From positions 1 through 42,432 of the forward strand of contig CAIYKV010000003.1 in the NCBI GenBank assembly GCA_903926855.1: a DNA stretch of 42,432 nucleotides. Reading direction: 5' to 3'. The translations under genes were made by a program, and so were the position numbers. This document shows, piece by piece, positions 12,046 through 21,396 of this stretch. Within the stretch, counting starts at the first letter, position 1; the number at the start of each line of letters is the position of its first letter. The DNA is from an uncultured Bacteroidota bacterium. Its GTDB lineage: Bacteria > Bacteroidota > Bacteroidia > Chitinophagales > Chitinophagaceae. Under the pieces are notes generated by a model. The model saw only the letters and a program-made list of their open reading frames with translations. It was not told the DNA's origin and did not search any database.

Positions 12046-12220
12046 TGCTGATATACCTGCTCATCCTTTGCATTTCTCAGTATAAGAGTTAGTGATTATG
12101 AATAGGCAGAATAGTAAGTATTTATCGGTAGAATCTAACACTCAACTCATGAGATGAACTATCGATTACTTACATTCGTTATTCCTAAACCCGTCTTCAA
12201 AAACATTACACCCGAAGTTC

Positions 12221-13099
12221 ATGTACGATATTTGTTGTGTTGGGCATATTACATTAGATAAAGTAGTTACTACGAAAGCTACTTTTCATATGCCGGGAGG
12301 AACAGCTATTTATTTTTCCAGTGCCATCCGGAATATGCCGCTGAAATATAGCCTGGTTACTTCCCTTGCTGGTAAAGAGATGGATATCGTTGCCGGTCTT
12401 CGTGAAAAAGGGATAGAGATAACCGTATTACCCAGTAACCATACTGTATATTTCGAAAATATTTACGCTGAAAACCAAGACCATCGTACGCAACGTGTAA
12501 CACAGAAAGCAGACCCTTTTCTCCAAGGTGTATGGAATGAAATGGAGGCAACAATATATCATCTGGGCCCATTACTTGCAGATGATATACCCGTATCATT
12601 GATAAAAATGCTGGCTGCTAAAGCAAGGGTATCATTGGATGTTCAGGGATATTTGCGGGAAGTACGAAATGAAAATGTATACCCGATTGACTGGGTCGAT
12701 AAGTTGGAAGCACTTCGCTATATTGATATTCTAAAAGCCAACGAGCATGAAATGGAAGTATTAACAGGCAGCAGTGATGTATATACAGCGGCAAGAATAC
12801 TCAATGAGTGGGGAGTAAAAGAAGTGGTAATTACACTGGGCAGCATGGGCTCTGTTATTTATAAAGAAGCTGTTTTTTATCATATCCCTGCCTATAAGCC
12901 TATCGCAATTGTAGACGCTACCGGTTGTGGAGATACGTATATGGCTGGCTATTTATACCAGCGGATCAACGGAGCAGATATACAGGAAGCCGGAGAATTT
13001 GCAGCTGCAATGGCTACCCTAAAAATCGAATCATCAGGCCCTTTTACGGGCAACCGGCAGGATGTGGAGGAAGTATTACGTACCCATACAGTTGGTTGA
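12221..13099 (+). CDS. PfkB family carbohydrate kinase (ribokinase-like)
   Basis: GHITLDKV, PGGTAIYFSSAI, VDATGCGDTYMAGYLY motifs. Confidence 0.9.
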   Translation: MYDICCVGHITLDKVVTTKATFHMPGGTAIYFSSAIRNMPLKYSLVTSLAGKEMDIVAGLREKGIEITVLPSNHTVYFENIYAENQDHRTQRVTQKADPFLQGVWNEMEATIYHLGPLLADDIPVSLIKMLAAKARVSLDVQGYLREVRNENVYPIDWVDKLEALRYIDILKANEHEMEVLTGSSDVYTAARILNEWGVKEVVITLGSMGSVIYKEAVFYHIPAYKPIAIVDATGCGDTYMAGYLYQRINGADIQEAGEFAAAMATLKIESSGPFTGNRQDVEEVLRTHTVG

Positions 13100-13387
13100 T
13101 AGGCATCTTTTGATGTAATGGATAGTGTAAAAGTCCAAACGACCAATTACCAATATCCAATATATCATTTGCAGATAATCCTCACTTCACAACTTGGGTC
13201 AGATTTCGATATTAGGATGTGTAATCATACTGCGAGATAGGTAAAATCTGATTTTGTGGCCGGCAAAATGATAATTTTATCGATTTATTACATGGAAATT
13301 ATATATTACTAATTTGTTTATATATATTAGCTGATCAACCATTTAATACACAGTTTTCAGTGTAAATACTTTAAAAGAAATTGACGA

Positions 13388-13885
13388 ATGATAAAATGGC
13401 TGTTGGCTTTCTTTTGTTTATGTATGGTGAAATCTGGGTTTTCGCAAAACACCGCGGTTTCCTGCAATGTACAAACAACCTATACGGTTGATGGTAGATT
13501 AACAAAATTCGTTGGATCTCAAACCATAGATAGTACTAAAGATATGGTAACCTCATTGGGCGCTGAGCTTACCGGAAGCTATTATTATATAACTATTCGG
13601 GTGGTATACAAAACTGCTGTAAAAACAGTGGTAGGCGATCTGGTCATTCAATTTTCGGATAATACTTCGATGAATCTGCCCTTAACGAATTGTAATAGTA
13701 TGGGTGCGGGTATTTTTGAATCTACCACCTGTAGCTATATTGTATTGGACAAGTTTATAAGGCCATTAACTATTAAGTCAATTGATAAAATCATTTTTCG
13801 AATGATTGATAATACATTTAAAGCAATTGACCTGAAAACCAAAAGCACTCTTCTCAAAGATGCTTTAACCTGCCTCCAGCGATAA
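13388..13885 (+). CDS. hypothetical secreted protein
   Basis: 165-aa ORF with signal peptide (MIKWLLAFFCLCMVKSGFSQ). Confidence 0.7.
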   Translation: MIKWLLAFFCLCMVKSGFSQNTAVSCNVQTTYTVDGRLTKFVGSQTIDSTKDMVTSLGAELTGSYYYITIRVVYKTAVKTVVGDLVIQFSDNTSMNLPLTNCNSMGAGIFESTTCSYIVLDKFIRPLTIKSIDKIIFRMIDNTFKAIDLKTKSTLLKDALTCLQR

Positions 13886-14005
13886 TTAATTCCCTGGATG
13901 CAGGCGATAGTGGAAGCATGTTAGCTCTATTTCCTACTTTTCGGATAGTTAGCTTCCAGTATCATATTTATTCTTATTTTAGATTTCCTTTTACAACTAC
14001 TACTT

Positions 14006-15472
14006 ATGAAGAGAGCTATCCTTTTATCTGTTTTGTTTTGCCTGTTTATTTTTGGAAATAGTATTGCCCAGGGTAAACCTGAGTGGAATGGTATATTCAA
14101 TAATATTAACCAGGATGTACAAACCAATTCCAAAGCCTATGCAACCCTAAAAGAAGCTACTGAAACCATTGGGCATAGATTAACCGGTTCAGCGAATGGT
14201 AAAAAAGCGGAAGAATACGCTTATAACCTGTTAAAGAGTTACGGATACAAGGACCTCCATTATCAGCCATTTGAAGTAGAAAGCTGGAGCAGGGGTAAAC
14301 TATCTGTTACAGTAGGAGAGCAGGATAAATTACAACCAGTAAAAGCTGTTACCCTTGCGCATTCTCCTGTAAAAGCAGATGTAATCCTTGAATTAGTAGA
14401 TATGGGAAATGGTCTTGAAGAAGACTATCTTTCAAACCCTGGTAAAGTAACCGGTAAAATCGCCCTGGTTTACCTAGGTGTATTACCTGGTTCAAAGCCT
14501 GGCACAAAAACCTTACACAGATCTGAAAAAACAGCTATTGCTACTAAATATGGCGCAAAAGGAATTATTATTATCAACACGCCTGATGGCGGTATTTTAT
14601 TAACTGGCACAGCTTCTGTTACGGGTAAACTCATCCCTATTCCGGCTGTTTGTATTGGTAAAGAAGATGGACTTCGCCTTAGACAACAATTATCTGCCGG
14701 TAAACTATATAGTCATATTTCTATGACCAATTTTTCCGGAATGATCAAAGCCAGAAATGTAGTGGCCACTATAAAAGGTAAAAAATACCCTACCGAAAAA
14801 ATTGTGGTTGGCGGTCATCTGGATAGTTGGGATTTAGCCACCGGGGCGATTGACAATGGAATAGGCTCTTTTTCTGTATTGGATATAGCCCGCTGTTTTA
14901 AAAAGCTAAACCTGCAACCCGATCGCACGGTTGAGTTTGTTATGTTTATGGGTGAAGAAGAAGGATTATTGGGCTCTAAGGCTTATGTTGAGGAAGCTGT
15001 CAAAAATAAAAGCATTACTCAACTCCGGTATATGCTGAATTATGATATGACCAATGATCCAAAAGGATTTTCTACTACGGCCGAAGAAAGTAAAGAACTG
15101 TTTCAATACATAGGCGGCATTGCCCGCTCAATCGATTCCAGTTTTAAAAACCAGTTCCGCACCGGAGCAGGTTTGCATAGTGATCACCAGCCATTTATGT
15201 TATATGGAATTCCTACAGGCGGTGGTTCAGGTGGTGGTTTGCCAAATAATGCCGGTCCCTGTTACCATGCAGATTGTGATAAATTCAGCCTGGTTGATGA
15301 ACAGGGTATGAAAAATACGGTAAGGTTTAGTGCTATGTTATTATATGGCATTGCAGATGCCCCCGAAATCAAAGCCAAACATTTTACAGATGAAGAAACA
15401 AAGGCCTTCTTGCTAAAAAATAACCTGAAAGAACCTTTGCAGATTGCCGGAGAATGGCGCTGGAAAGAGTAA
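14006..15472 (+). CDS. M28 family metallopeptidase (carboxypeptidase Q-like, with PA domain)
   Basis: Signal peptide; VVGGHLDSWDLATGAIDNGIGSF, MFMGEEEGLLGS, HSDHQPF motifs. Confidence 0.92.
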   Translation: MKRAILLSVLFCLFIFGNSIAQGKPEWNGIFNNINQDVQTNSKAYATLKEATETIGHRLTGSANGKKAEEYAYNLLKSYGYKDLHYQPFEVESWSRGKLSVTVGEQDKLQPVKAVTLAHSPVKADVILELVDMGNGLEEDYLSNPGKVTGKIALVYLGVLPGSKPGTKTLHRSEKTAIATKYGAKGIIIINTPDGGILLTGTASVTGKLIPIPAVCIGKEDGLRLRQQLSAGKLYSHISMTNFSGMIKARNVVATIKGKKYPTEKIVVGGHLDSWDLATGAIDNGIGSFSVLDIARCFKKLNLQPDRTVEFVMFMGEEEGLLGSKAYVEEAVKNKSITQLRYMLNYDMTNDPKGFSTTAEESKELFQYIGGIARSIDSSFKNQFRTGAGLHSDHQPFMLYGIPTGGGSGGGLPNNAGPCYHADCDKFSLVDEQGMKNTVRFSAMLLYGIADAPEIKAKHFTDEETKAFLLKNNLKEPLQIAGEWRWKE

Positions 15473-15509
15473 GGAAATTTGATTCCAGGCTTTATCTAAT
15501 TAGGGAATA

Positions 15510-16148
15510 CTAATCATAGGTCTCAGTAATTTCGATAGCTACTAATCCATTATTATAATCTGGATAGTCTGGACAATTCTGGCACCAATTGGGTTTGATC
15601 CATTTGATAAATTCTGCATCATACAAAAGATTACCGATGGTGAAAGAAATGGTTTCGCCTATCTGGTAATCGCTTGAATAAGAAATTCTTCTTTTAATAT
15701 CTTTTGCCCCATTGGCTTTAATGATTGCGATAAATTCTTCCTGTGTATTTCCCCCTTCATTTTCCAGGATATTGGCATTATTTTCCTGGTTCGGTGTAGC
15801 CCTTCTATATCGGTAAGTGGAAGCAAGACGAATACCCAGATCCAGCCAGTTTTGAGGTAATACATGATGAGATACTGCTAAAAAACTGATTTTTACAACC
15901 GATTGATCAGGGCTGGTATACAGGTAAAACTTATCACCCGACATGCTGAAACGGGTACACCGAAAACTGGAATCAGGCATTCTTATTTTGGCTACACAGA
16001 TTCCTTTACTTTCTATCTCTGCATTTTTTGTAATTCCCATGCGGATACCCAATGGTAAAACAGCTAACTGGCTTTGTGCCAGAATAATAGTATCTGATAC
16101 AAATGTGAGTAATAGGGTACTGATAAGTATGTAGTAGATACGTTTCAT
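15510..16148 (-). CDS. hypothetical secreted protein
   Basis: ORF with signal peptide from MKRIYYILISTLLLTFVSD (upstream M at 16166 less likely). Confidence 0.7.
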   Translation of the reverse strand: MKRIYYILISTLLLTFVSDTIILAQSQLAVLPLGIRMGITKNAEIESKGICVAKIRMPDSSFRCTRFSMSGDKFYLYTSPDQSVVKISFLAVSHHVLPQNWLDLGIRLASTYRYRRATPNQENNANILENEGGNTQEEFIAIIKANGAKDIKRRISYSSDYQIGETISFTIGNLLYDAEFIKWIKPNWCQNCPDYPDYNNGLVAIEITETYD

Positions 16149-16297
16149 GAAAATACTCCTTTCCATGCGCGGTTAAAAGGGCTATTCAGCAAAAGCATGG
16201 TCGGCTAAGCAATCGGTATCCTACAATATAATACTTATATTAATTATGTTAGCCTTTTTTGTGGTCTTTTTACTACAACTTGTGGGTTTTCAATGGG

Positions 16298-17563
16298 TTA
16301 TTTCTTCAATATTGGTCTGAGAACCTCTATTTTTCCATCAATCATATCCTTTTGCCAGCTCAATCCCAGAATAGTTGCAATCAGCGGGTATACATGCACA
16401 TTTTCAAAACTGCCAATCGACATATTGTTTTTGAAAGCTGGTCCCCAGGCATAAAAACTGGCATGCATATCTGGAATGACCGGATCAAATCCATGTTTAC
16501 CCAGAGAAGTTGAACGATTACCTAAATTAAAAACTTTCGGCAGATGGGGTACCAGCAAAATATCTCCGATCCGGTTATAATGATCATCTGAGCGACTATA
16601 ATGCCATTGCTTAGGCATATCTTCCGTAAGATACACATCAAAATCCCTGGCTTCTTTCTGTAAAGCCTGGTAGGTTGGCAAAATGTCTTTTTTGTCTTTT
16701 GCATACAGGTGCACCAGTGCATCACCTGATGGAATAATAAATTTAGCAGGGTCGATGGAGGATGGTAATTTCAAGGTATTCTTATTATCTACCACTGTCA
16801 TTCCATGGTCAGAAACAAATACAAAATTGATAGGCAGGTGTAATGAGGCTGCCATAGTATTCAATTTTCCAACTGATTCATCAACAAAATGAACAGCTGC
16901 TTCTGTTTCTTTTGAATCAGGTCCATACAAGTGTTCAGCATGATCTACTTCCGGGAAATAAAATGTAATCAGGTGGGGCCTTTTATCTTCCGGTAATAAA
17001 AGCCAGTTCTTAACGGTCTCTATGCGTGAATCGATGCCGATTTTATCATTGTAGATATAATAATAGCTGGGTCTTGTATCCTGGATATTACTTTCAGATG
17101 CTACCCAGTAAAAAGAAGCAGATAACATATGCTGTTTCTCTGCCAAAACCCATAAAGGGGTTCCCCCATACCAATAAGGATCAGCTACCTGTTTTTTATT
17201 ACCCATACTATAACTGGTATCTCTACTTTCATCAAAAAAGGAATTATCAACGAGACCATGATGGGAAGGGTATAAGCCTGTAATAATGGTATAATGATTA
17301 GGAAATGTAACTGAGGGGAAAGAGGGCTGCATATAACTCGCAGCCACCCCCTGTTTTCTTAACCTCAGTAAATTGACAGCCTGGTATTTGTCAGCCAGAT
17401 CGGCACGGAAACCATCGGCAGAAATCAAAATGATATAAGGTTTATTCGTTTGTTCCTTACTATTTACTCTTCCGGCAACAACCTGTTGTGTTGTATCCTG
17501 AGCAGAAGCCATTGAAAAAAAACAAAAAACAAATGCAATAGAGATACAATTCTTAAATACCAT
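16298..17563 (-). CDS. alkaline phosphatase family protein (ectonucleotide pyrophosphatase/phosphodiesterase-like)
   Basis: Signal peptide MVFKNCISIAFVFCFFSMASAQ; ISADGFRADL, FPSVTFPNHYTIITGLYPSHHGLVDN, FVSDHGM, GKHGFDP motifs; ORF-track start at 17779 appears too long. Confidence 0.93.
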   Translation of the reverse strand: MVFKNCISIAFVFCFFSMASAQDTTQQVVAGRVNSKEQTNKPYIILISADGFRADLADKYQAVNLLRLRKQGVAASYMQPSFPSVTFPNHYTIITGLYPSHHGLVDNSFFDESRDTSYSMGNKKQVADPYWYGGTPLWVLAEKQHMLSASFYWVASESNIQDTRPSYYYIYNDKIGIDSRIETVKNWLLLPEDKRPHLITFYFPEVDHAEHLYGPDSKETEAAVHFVDESVGKLNTMAASLHLPINFVFVSDHGMTVVDNKNTLKLPSSIDPAKFIIPSGDALVHLYAKDKKDILPTYQALQKEARDFDVYLTEDMPKQWHYSRSDDHYNRIGDILLVPHLPKVFNLGNRSTSLGKHGFDPVIPDMHASFYAWGPAFKNNMSIGSFENVHVYPLIATILGLSWQKDMIDGKIEVLRPILKK

Positions 17564-17622
17564 AAATAGATTTTGATTGAAGAGTAATAATAATACTTTT
17601 GAAATAGCTATATAAACGAATA

Positions 17623-18234
17623 TTATCTGGAAAATCTTTTTTGAATCAATAAACTTATAAAAGCCGTAACCAGCCCGGTAATAATGCCCGCACCTACATC
17701 TACGGGAAAATGTTGTGCAAGATAAATTCTTGAATAACCAACCATCGATGCATACAAAAATCCAAGTGGTATGACCCATCGATTCCTGATCAACAAACAG
17801 CCTGTTAAAAAGATACTAAAAGCCGTACCGGTATGTCCTGAGGGAAAACTATTCACTTTGTTTAATTCCACACCTCTAACGGTGTGAATCTGTTTCATAT
17901 CAATCAGTCCATACGTAGGTCTTGGCTGATCAGGAAAAATATAATTTTTAGTTACCTGGGTAATCAATGTAGAAATAACAATGGCAGCAAAAACAAGTGG
18001 CAACATTTTTTTCCGGTAGATAAATACCAGTGCCACAATTATTACCCATATGGAGCCATCACCCAGCCAGGTCCAGAAACTAAATAATGTGTCGGCAGCA
18101 TTACCAAGATCTGTATTTGATAATAGAAAAAATGCATTCTTGCCAATCATCCAGGTGCCTGCTAAAAGACAGGCAGCCGTTACTGCACTGATAAGAGAAC
18201 CAATATAAAAATTACGGTAGTTGAGTTCTGACAT
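17623..18234 (-). CDS. PAP2 family phosphatase
   Basis: Membrane protein with KNYIFPDQPRP, SFPSGHTGTAFS, SRIYLAQHFPVDVGAG phosphatase motifs. Confidence 0.92.
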   Translation of the reverse strand: MSELNYRNFYIGSLISAVTAACLLAGTWMIGKNAFFLLSNTDLGNAADTLFSFWTWLGDGSIWVIIVALVFIYRKKMLPLVFAAIVISTLITQVTKNYIFPDQPRPTYGLIDMKQIHTVRGVELNKVNSFPSGHTGTAFSIFLTGCLLIRNRWVIPLGFLYASMVGYSRIYLAQHFPVDVGAGIITGLVTAFISLLIQKRFSR

Positions 18235-18295
18235 GATAATATATGCCGAAGGTTTGTTGCAAATCTACAAATTGTAAGGGTTTCCTGAGAATAAA

Positions 18296-18328
18296 AAAGA
18301 CCCTGAAGAGAATTCAGGGTCTTTAAAA
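18296..18328 (-). terminator. Rho-independent terminator downstream of homoserine dehydrogenase
   Basis: 12-bp stem AAAGACCCTGAA/TTCAGGGTCTTT, T-run on minus strand. Confidence 0.8.
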
Positions 18329-18348
18329 AACAAACACAAATAAAAAAC

Positions 18349-19605
18349 TTAGATAATACCAGCCAGTTCGAGGCTTCTTTTTTTAAGGTGGATGATATCC
18401 AGGTTATCAATAATGGGGTCTGGGGTTAGAATTAGAGAAGTATTGTTTTCTTTCCACCAGTTTGCTTCTGCCAGATGATGAAAATGCAATACACCCACCA
18501 GGTATTTTCTTTCCGAATCTGCATGCCATTCTTCAATCCACTCAAACTTTTCTCTAGGGATATATTTCCAGTCATCAAAACTCAGGTAAACCTTCAGATA
18601 ATAATCACTGGTAAGTTCATGAGGGGTATGGTGATATAATTTTTTGTATTCATAGTGATAATCATATCTCAAAGCAGCAATATCACTCAAAACAGCAGAA
18701 GCAGTGGGGAAACTTCCGGCACCCTTTCCGTAAAAAAACTGTTTGTCGGCAAATCCACTTTCTATAACTACCCCATTGTACTCATTTTTTACAAAAGATA
18801 GCGGATCATTCAACTTCACAAACTGTGGTAAAACAAAGGCAGCCACTTTCCCATTCCCTAATTTCTGGGCCTGGGCAATCAGTTTTATATCGAAATGTTT
18901 TTCTCCGGCAACCACAGCATCCGATAATTGAATATTCTGAATTCCTGTGAACAGAATTTTATCCGGGTGTACCACAATTCCATAGGCATGATTCAACAAA
19001 ATCGACCATTTATTCACTGCATCATAGCCATCTACATCGAGTTTCGGATTGCTTTCGGCAAAACCCAATTGCTGTGCCAGTAATAATGCTGAAGTAAAGT
19101 CCAGCTTATCCTCAAACATTTTGGTCAAAATAAAATTGGTTGACCCGTTTACAATCGCTTTGATGGAATGCAAGAGGTCATTGTCATAATATTCTTCGAG
19201 GTTACGGATAACAGGGATAGAAGCACATGCCGCAGCTTCACATAGAAAGGGAAGACCCGTTTCCTTTTGTAATTTCAGGATTTCGGGTAAATGCTCCGCG
19301 ATCATCTTTTTACTGGCACTCACTACCGCTTTCCCATTGCGTAAAGCTGTGGATATAATTTCAAATGCGGCATCCGCATTATCTATCACTTCAACAATTA
19401 CATTAATGTCCTTGTCATTTAACAATTCCTCTTTCTCCGTTGTAAACAAAGAAGCAGGCGCATTTCTTTTTTTAGCCGGATTCTTGATACATACTTTTTT
19501 GATAGATGCTTTCAGCGAAGGTGTTTGTTGTAATACTTTATACAATCCTTCACCAACTATACCAAATCCAAACAAACCGATTGTTAATTGCTTATGTGTT
19601 TCCAT
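18349..19605 (-). CDS. hom: homoserine dehydrogenase
   Basis: GLFGFGIVGEGLY, NGKAVVSASKKMIAEH, CEAAACASIPVIR, VNGSTNFILTKM, ESNPKLDVDGYDA motifs. Confidence 0.94.
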   Translation of the reverse strand: METHKQLTIGLFGFGIVGEGLYKVLQQTPSLKASIKKVCIKNPAKKRNAPASLFTTEKEELLNDKDINVIVEVIDNADAAFEIISTALRNGKAVVSASKKMIAEHLPEILKLQKETGLPFLCEAAACASIPVIRNLEEYYDNDLLHSIKAIVNGSTNFILTKMFEDKLDFTSALLLAQQLGFAESNPKLDVDGYDAVNKWSILLNHAYGIVVHPDKILFTGIQNIQLSDAVVAGEKHFDIKLIAQAQKLGNGKVAAFVLPQFVKLNDPLSFVKNEYNGVVIESGFADKQFFYGKGAGSFPTASAVLSDIAALRYDYHYEYKKLYHHTPHELTSDYYLKVYLSFDDWKYIPREKFEWIEEWHADSERKYLVGVLHFHHLAEANWWKENNTSLILTPDPIIDNLDIIHLKKRSLELAGII

Positions 19606-19690
19606 TCTTTTAGTCTTTTTACTGATGATCTTGCAAAGGGCTTTTCATTTTTTTGTGGTGAGCCAATATTTTTTTGAATTAATCAGTTAA

Positions 19691-20872
19691 TTACAAAAAG
19701 GCTAATGATTCTGTTGAAACCGAAACTGCTGCTGTTTTCTCAAAACTCAATTCCAAATCTGCAATCAGGTCCTCGACATCTTCCAAACCTACAGATAGCC
19801 TAATCAGACTATCCGAAACCCCTGCTGCTCTTCTTTTTTCAGCCGGTATCGATTTATGGGTCATATTCGCCGGATGTGATACCAGACTTTTAATACCCCC
19901 CAAACTTTCAGCCAGCTTGAACAAATGCGTTTGTGTTACAAAACGGATTGCTGCTTCTTCCGTATCATCTTTTAGTGTAAAAGATACAATCCCCCCAAAA
20001 TATTTCGACCTTTTTTTTGCGATTGAATGATTGGGATGTGAAGGTAGGCCGGGATAAAATACTTTGTCAACAGCCGGATGATTCTCCAGAAACCTGGCCA
20101 CTTCAATCGCAGAGTTACTATGTTGCTTTACCCGTAAATGCAATGTCTCAATTCCCCTGATCACCAGCCAGCTGTCGAAGGGAGCAAGAATGGCACCACA
20201 GGCATTTTGAATATATTTAAGTTTATCACCCAATTCCTGTGTTTTGGTAATCACCAAACCGGCAATCAGGTCGCTATGCCCTCCTAAATATTTGGTAGCA
20301 CTATGAATCACGATATCTGCACCTAATGCTATCGGCTGTTGCAAAACAGGAGAGGCAAAAGTATTGTCTACACAAAGTAAACAGTTATGCGCTTTTGCAA
20401 TTGCGGCAATGGCTTCAATATCTGAAATTTTGAGGGTGGGATTGGTTGGTGTTTCCAGCCAGATCAGTTTTGTTTTCGGGGTAATGCTACTGAGCACATT
20501 TTCAATATTCGAAGTATCCGTATAATTTACATGGATACCGAATTTCTCATAAATCGTCGTAAAAAGTCGAAACGCACCTCCATAAATATCATCAACAGCC
20601 AATATCTCGTCTCCTGATTGTAACAGTTTAACGATAGCATCTATTGCTGCCAGTCCGCTCGCAAATGCAATACCAGTGGTCCCTTTTTCCAATTGTGCAA
20701 TAATCTGCTCTAATGTTCCCCGGGTAGGATTATTGGAACGAGCATAATCATACCCTTTGTTTACACCTGGTGCTTCCTGCACATACGTGGAGGTCTGATA
20801 AATCGGAACAGAAATAGCTCCAGTTAAGGGGTCAACCGGAATACTGTGGATCAATTGTGTGGCTGTGCTCAT
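19691..20872 (-). CDS. trans-sulfuration family PLP-dependent enzyme (cystathionine gamma-synthase/lyase or O-acylhomoserine sulfhydrylase)
   Basis: YDYARSNNPTRGTLEQ, FASGLAAIDA, HSATKYLGGHSD, GGIKSLVSHPANMTH, LSVGLEDVEDLI motifs. Confidence 0.95.
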   Translation of the reverse strand: MSTATQLIHSIPVDPLTGAISVPIYQTSTYVQEAPGVNKGYDYARSNNPTRGTLEQIIAQLEKGTTGIAFASGLAAIDAIVKLLQSGDEILAVDDIYGGAFRLFTTIYEKFGIHVNYTDTSNIENVLSSITPKTKLIWLETPTNPTLKISDIEAIAAIAKAHNCLLCVDNTFASPVLQQPIALGADIVIHSATKYLGGHSDLIAGLVITKTQELGDKLKYIQNACGAILAPFDSWLVIRGIETLHLRVKQHSNSAIEVARFLENHPAVDKVFYPGLPSHPNHSIAKKRSKYFGGIVSFTLKDDTEEAAIRFVTQTHLFKLAESLGGIKSLVSHPANMTHKSIPAEKRRAAGVSDSLIRLSVGLEDVEDLIADLELSFEKTAAVSVSTESLAFL

Positions 20873-21011
20873 GGGTAAAGTTTTTGTTCCCTGCCTTCGA
20901 CAGTGGAAGTTTACGTTTGATAATAATTCTCACGATAAAACTTTACAAGAAAGGATGCTTACCGGGTTACTTTTTTCTGCCGGATCTTCCCTGAGGATGA
21001 GTATAGGACAT

Positions 21012-21043
21012 AAAAAAAGCTCATCGGTAAGTCAGATGAGCTT
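21012..21043 (-). terminator. riboswitch expression-platform terminator
   Basis: Minus strand AAGCTCATC-TGACTTACC-GATGAGCTTTTTTT; 9-bp stem plus U-run just downstream of the SAM aptamer. Confidence 0.88.
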
Positions 21044-21093
21044 GCATATAGTAACTACGAAAAACGTAGTGAAATACCAAACTTTTACTCTGA

Positions 21094-21207
21094 CTTATCT
21101 CTTTCCATCAATGACGGAAATGGAGTTGGCACCTTCATACAATTGAGTGAACTGTATGGGTTGCCAAGGCTTCATCGGGCCAAAATCCCTCTGCCTTTCT
21201 TGATAAG
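21094..21207 (-). ncRNA. SAM-I (S-box) riboswitch aptamer
   Basis: Minus strand CTTATCAAGAAAGGCAGAGGGA...GCCCGATGAAGCCTTGGCAACC...AAGGTGCCAACTCC...GGAAAGAGATAAG matches the S-box consensus with P1 CTTATC/GATAAG. Confidence 0.95.
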
Positions 21208-21227
21208 TAATACTGAAAGAACTGGTA

Positions 21228-21260
21228 CAAATGTATAGTAGAAAAATGGAAATCACCAAA
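21228..21260 (-). promoter_or_regulatory. Bacteroidetes-type promoter for the SAM riboswitch operon
   Basis: Minus strand TTTG (21260-21257), 21 nt, TACATTTG (21235-21228); fits TTTG/TAnnTTTG. Confidence 0.6.
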
Positions 21261-21396
21261 TTTTTAATAAAAAAAAATACAAAAAAAGCGATAAAACCCT
21301 TTACTGTAAAGGGTTTGGCTTGATAAAAAATAATTCAGAAAATATTCACATGCAACTTTTCCGGTGCCCGGTTGTTCTTATCTTTACTAACCACTT

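Noticed and set aside
12046-12220. Partial inverted similarity AGTAAGTA...TACTTAC in the intergenic region
   Set aside because: Arms are short and interrupted; expected by chance in AT-rich DNA.
20859-21146. 95-aa plus-strand ORF over the SAM riboswitch leader
   Set aside because: Overlaps a well-supported riboswitch and terminator on the opposite strand; no protein motifs.
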